Positions 61,617 to 64,000 of a DNA stretch of 64,000 bases are shown here, piece after piece. The first letter of the stretch is position 1; each line of letters starts with the position of its first letter. The position numbers and the translations under genes were made by a program. The notes beneath the pieces were generated by a model. That model worked only from the letters and a program-made list of their open reading frames with translations. It was not told the origin of the DNA and did no database searches. Source of the DNA: Amblyornis subalaris (taxonomy: Eukaryota; Chordata; Aves; Passeriformes; Ptilonorhynchidae); assembly GCA_018881555.1 (NCBI GenBank), contig JACAXG010000092.1:2089981-2153980 (forward strand), in the 5' to 3' direction.

Positions 61617-64000
61617 AATTTTTTTTATTTAGATCTGTATGGATTCACATAAATATGTGTTTATATATATGGTATATGCTATTTCTAGTTTTGAAGTCCT
61701 TGTGAGAGTTGTCCTCTTCATGAGTCTTTACAGAGGTAGCAGTCAAGTGGTTAGTGTTGCAGTTAGAATTAATCTTCTCAAATATGACACTCTTCTTATA
61801 GAGGAGGAACCTCCTGGCTATTTTTTTAATGCTTCAAAGCCTAGGGTGGATAAGGCATTTGGATCTACATACAGTGGAACAACTCACATCTGTGACAGGT
61901 TTTTCTTTGATCGTCATTGCTGTTTTTAAATGCCTTTAATGCATTATTTGCCTTTTTTTAATTTATTTTAATGCCAGGTGTACCGAAGGGACAGCAAGGC
62001 ACAGCCATATTATTTAATTTTCCTGGGAAAATTTTGTGCTTCACTTCTCAAACAAGTTCAACTCCTGCTCCAGCTGTATGGTTGAGCTAAGGGATACATC
62101 TCAGGCTGCTCTCTCATATGGGTGACTCTGTAGATGGTGGTGAGGCCTTTCTATGTAGAACTGAAACTGAATTTAAATGTCTCTGACAGATGTATTCCAA
62201 GTAAGTAACAAATTACCACATTCTTAGAGGATCTTGTGAAGATATCCCAGTGAACAGTGAATCATATGAAGTATAGAACAATTCATTTAACCCGTCTCAA
62301 GGAAGGGCTAACAGTCATGCTAATCAAATGCCCAGAATGTTATAAACCTCTTGAGATTTCTCCTTCTATAATATTTTCTATTACGAAGTTTCCTTTCTGT
62401 ATTCATATAACTCTGCTGGCAAACAAGAGATTAAAGTGGAATATTGTATATGGGGAAAAAAGTCTACATGCAGTGTATGAAAATGTTCACACGCTCTTTA
62501 GGAGACTTAATAGGCAAATTCTGTGATCTGCTGGGTTTAAACATCGTGAGTAACTAACTACAAATTTCCTGGTTTTGGAGTATTATGAAAGATGAGTCAG
62601 AAAATGGACTTGCTAATTAAAATCCAGCTGAGCACAATAAAAATATCACTACCATTGCATTGACTACTTCTACAGAGACTCCTTTGCAATTTCTTTTAAC
62701 AAAAAAAAAAAAAAAGGGTTAGTCTTAGATCCTGATGGTACCTAAAATAACTACCAAAGTAACCTATTGAATACCTGTTTAAATACTTGCCTGCTAAAGA
62801 TAAATGAAAACCACAGTATTTATTGTATTCAATTTACAGTCAAATGGACATAACGAAGGACATTATTGGCAACCTAATTATCACTTGGAGCTGGATGTGT
62901 GATACATTTATTCTGGAAACTTAGCTTTCAGTTCTATTGATAGAGAAACAAGGAATGATGAATTCTTTCTATAAAAGTGGTTGTTAAAATAAGGGTTAAA
63001 CTGCATACTATATTATTATTGTTCTGTAATTCAAACAAAATAAATACATAAGAGACTGATCAAATTACTTTTTAACATAAATGAAGAAAATAAATGAGAT
63101 TCCTTAGAATTTGTGTAGCTTTCTAATATATGCTAGTAATAAAACATGTTTTGATTATGTAACTCTTTTCAGGACTGCTGCTAATGTCGAAGCTTTTTTC
63201 TCAGGTACTGTTAAAAATTAGGAGAAACTAAAACAAATACAACTTTTTTTTTGCCTTGCTGCATATAGCTGAGATTTAATTTGACATTTTTATATGAGTC
63301 GATTAAGATCCTAGTGTTTCTCATCCTGTGAGATATGGTGGGTGCTAACAGAAGAGCATGGGTTAGAATCTCATAAAGGATTTCATTGCTTTTATAAGGT
63401 TTCTCTTAAGCAGACATGATTTACATGTATTTAAATTGTCATTTAATCTTTGGATAAAACAATGCTTTCCTCTTTTTTTTTTTTTTAAACATCTGAATAT
63501 GCATCATATTTGTTCAAAGTGAGTGTTACTTCAGAAATATATATTCCAGAAGGAAACATCCTGGGTTTGCTGGTGCTAAATTCATAAATTCTGCAAAAGA
63601 CTAATTTAAACAAACTAAAACAACAAACAAACAAACATGCAATGAGCAGGCTTTATTTTTCCTCCTTTTAATAATGTTCTTTTCATCACATGGTAGATCT
63701 TGTTTAAACATTTACCTAACTCCTTCTTTCGTGCTGATGTTTTATTAATGATCTTACATACGATCAATAAAATATTATGCTATTCCAATTTCAGAAAATA
63801 TTTGGAATAATCTCATGCTTGCAGGAAATGTCACTGAAGTTCGCTGCAGTTCTTTTGGAGCAAAGATGATGCAGTCATTAGCAGGGAAACCCAGAAACAG
63901 CTTGTACAGCTTTAAAAGTATGCCTGTCTAGACAGCAGATGAATGGAGACGAAATTCTTCCTGCACTGGCCTTGAGCAAACTCTACACAAAATCACTAGT
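61617..64000. other. Unique AT-rich DNA, no gene seen
   Basis: A 96-codon plus-strand frame at 61639-61929 begins 23 bases after the hairpin and is not recognised. Poly(A) at 62700-62715 and poly(T) at 63472-63486 are simple sequence. An (AAAC)n-like run lies at 63620-63637. No gene or transposon seen to the window end. Confidence 0.5.

Noticed and set aside
63620..63637. AAAC-type repeats as a CRISPR-like or regular array
   Set aside because: Simple sequence only. No spacer-repeat structure exists anywhere in the window, and the genome is a vertebrate one.
1..64000. tRNA, rRNA and standard housekeeping RNA genes
   Set aside because: I saw no cloverleaf with A/B boxes and no rRNA, U-snRNA or 7SL-like sequence, though I could not run a covariance search.

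Overview
The window looks like bird nuclear DNA. It is AT-rich and carries many fragments of CR1, the dominant avian LINE, in both orientations. Some end in the typical ATTCTATGATTCT-type 3' tail. It also carries long terminal repeats (LTRs) of avian endogenous retroviruses, including copies of a class III (ERVL-type) LTR that I recognise. I found no bacterial or organellar signature, and no host protein-coding exon that I can name. The most likely setting is a gene-poor interval or a very large intron. Family names rest on memory of consensus sequences and were not checked against a database.

Layout. 1-22.3 kb: mostly unique AT-rich DNA with CR1 copies at 3.7-4.5 kb (minus), 6.7-7.5 kb (plus), 9.2-10.7 kb (plus, large internal deletion) and 15.8-16.0 kb (minus), an LTR at 11.5-11.9 kb, and a perfect 42-bp inverted repeat at 20032-20121. 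22.4-22.9 kb: an ERVL-type solo LTR without its promoter segment. 22.9-28.8 kb: unique DNA with a possible ancient MIR-like SINE. 28.9-32.9 kb: a dense retroviral cluster. It holds a solo LTR with intact 5-bp target duplications, a tRNA-Lys-type primer binding site followed by a decayed gag-like region on the plus strand, and then minus-strand LTR sequence meeting it head-on, including a GC-rich block with a 288-codon open frame.

33-49.8 kb: unique DNA with an unexplained 157-codon frame, a (TA)n(TG)n microsatellite, a MIR-like remnant, two CR1 copies and an unidentified 41.8-42.4 kb block. 49.8-50.4 kb: two ERVL-type LTR fragments side by side. 53.0-55.4 kb: two CR1 pieces. 58.8-59.2 kb: a class II (ERVK-like) solo LTR with a perfect 6-bp target duplication. 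61.48-61.62 kb: a CTCF-like motif, then a strong 66-nt hairpin with pre-microRNA geometry.

No set of genes works together here. The mobile elements are decayed, truncated or reduced to solo LTRs. The observations most worth a second look are the two hairpin-forming loci (20.0 kb and 61.6 kb), the convergent retroviral junction near 31.5 kb, and the abrupt stop of single-base N calls after position 38031.
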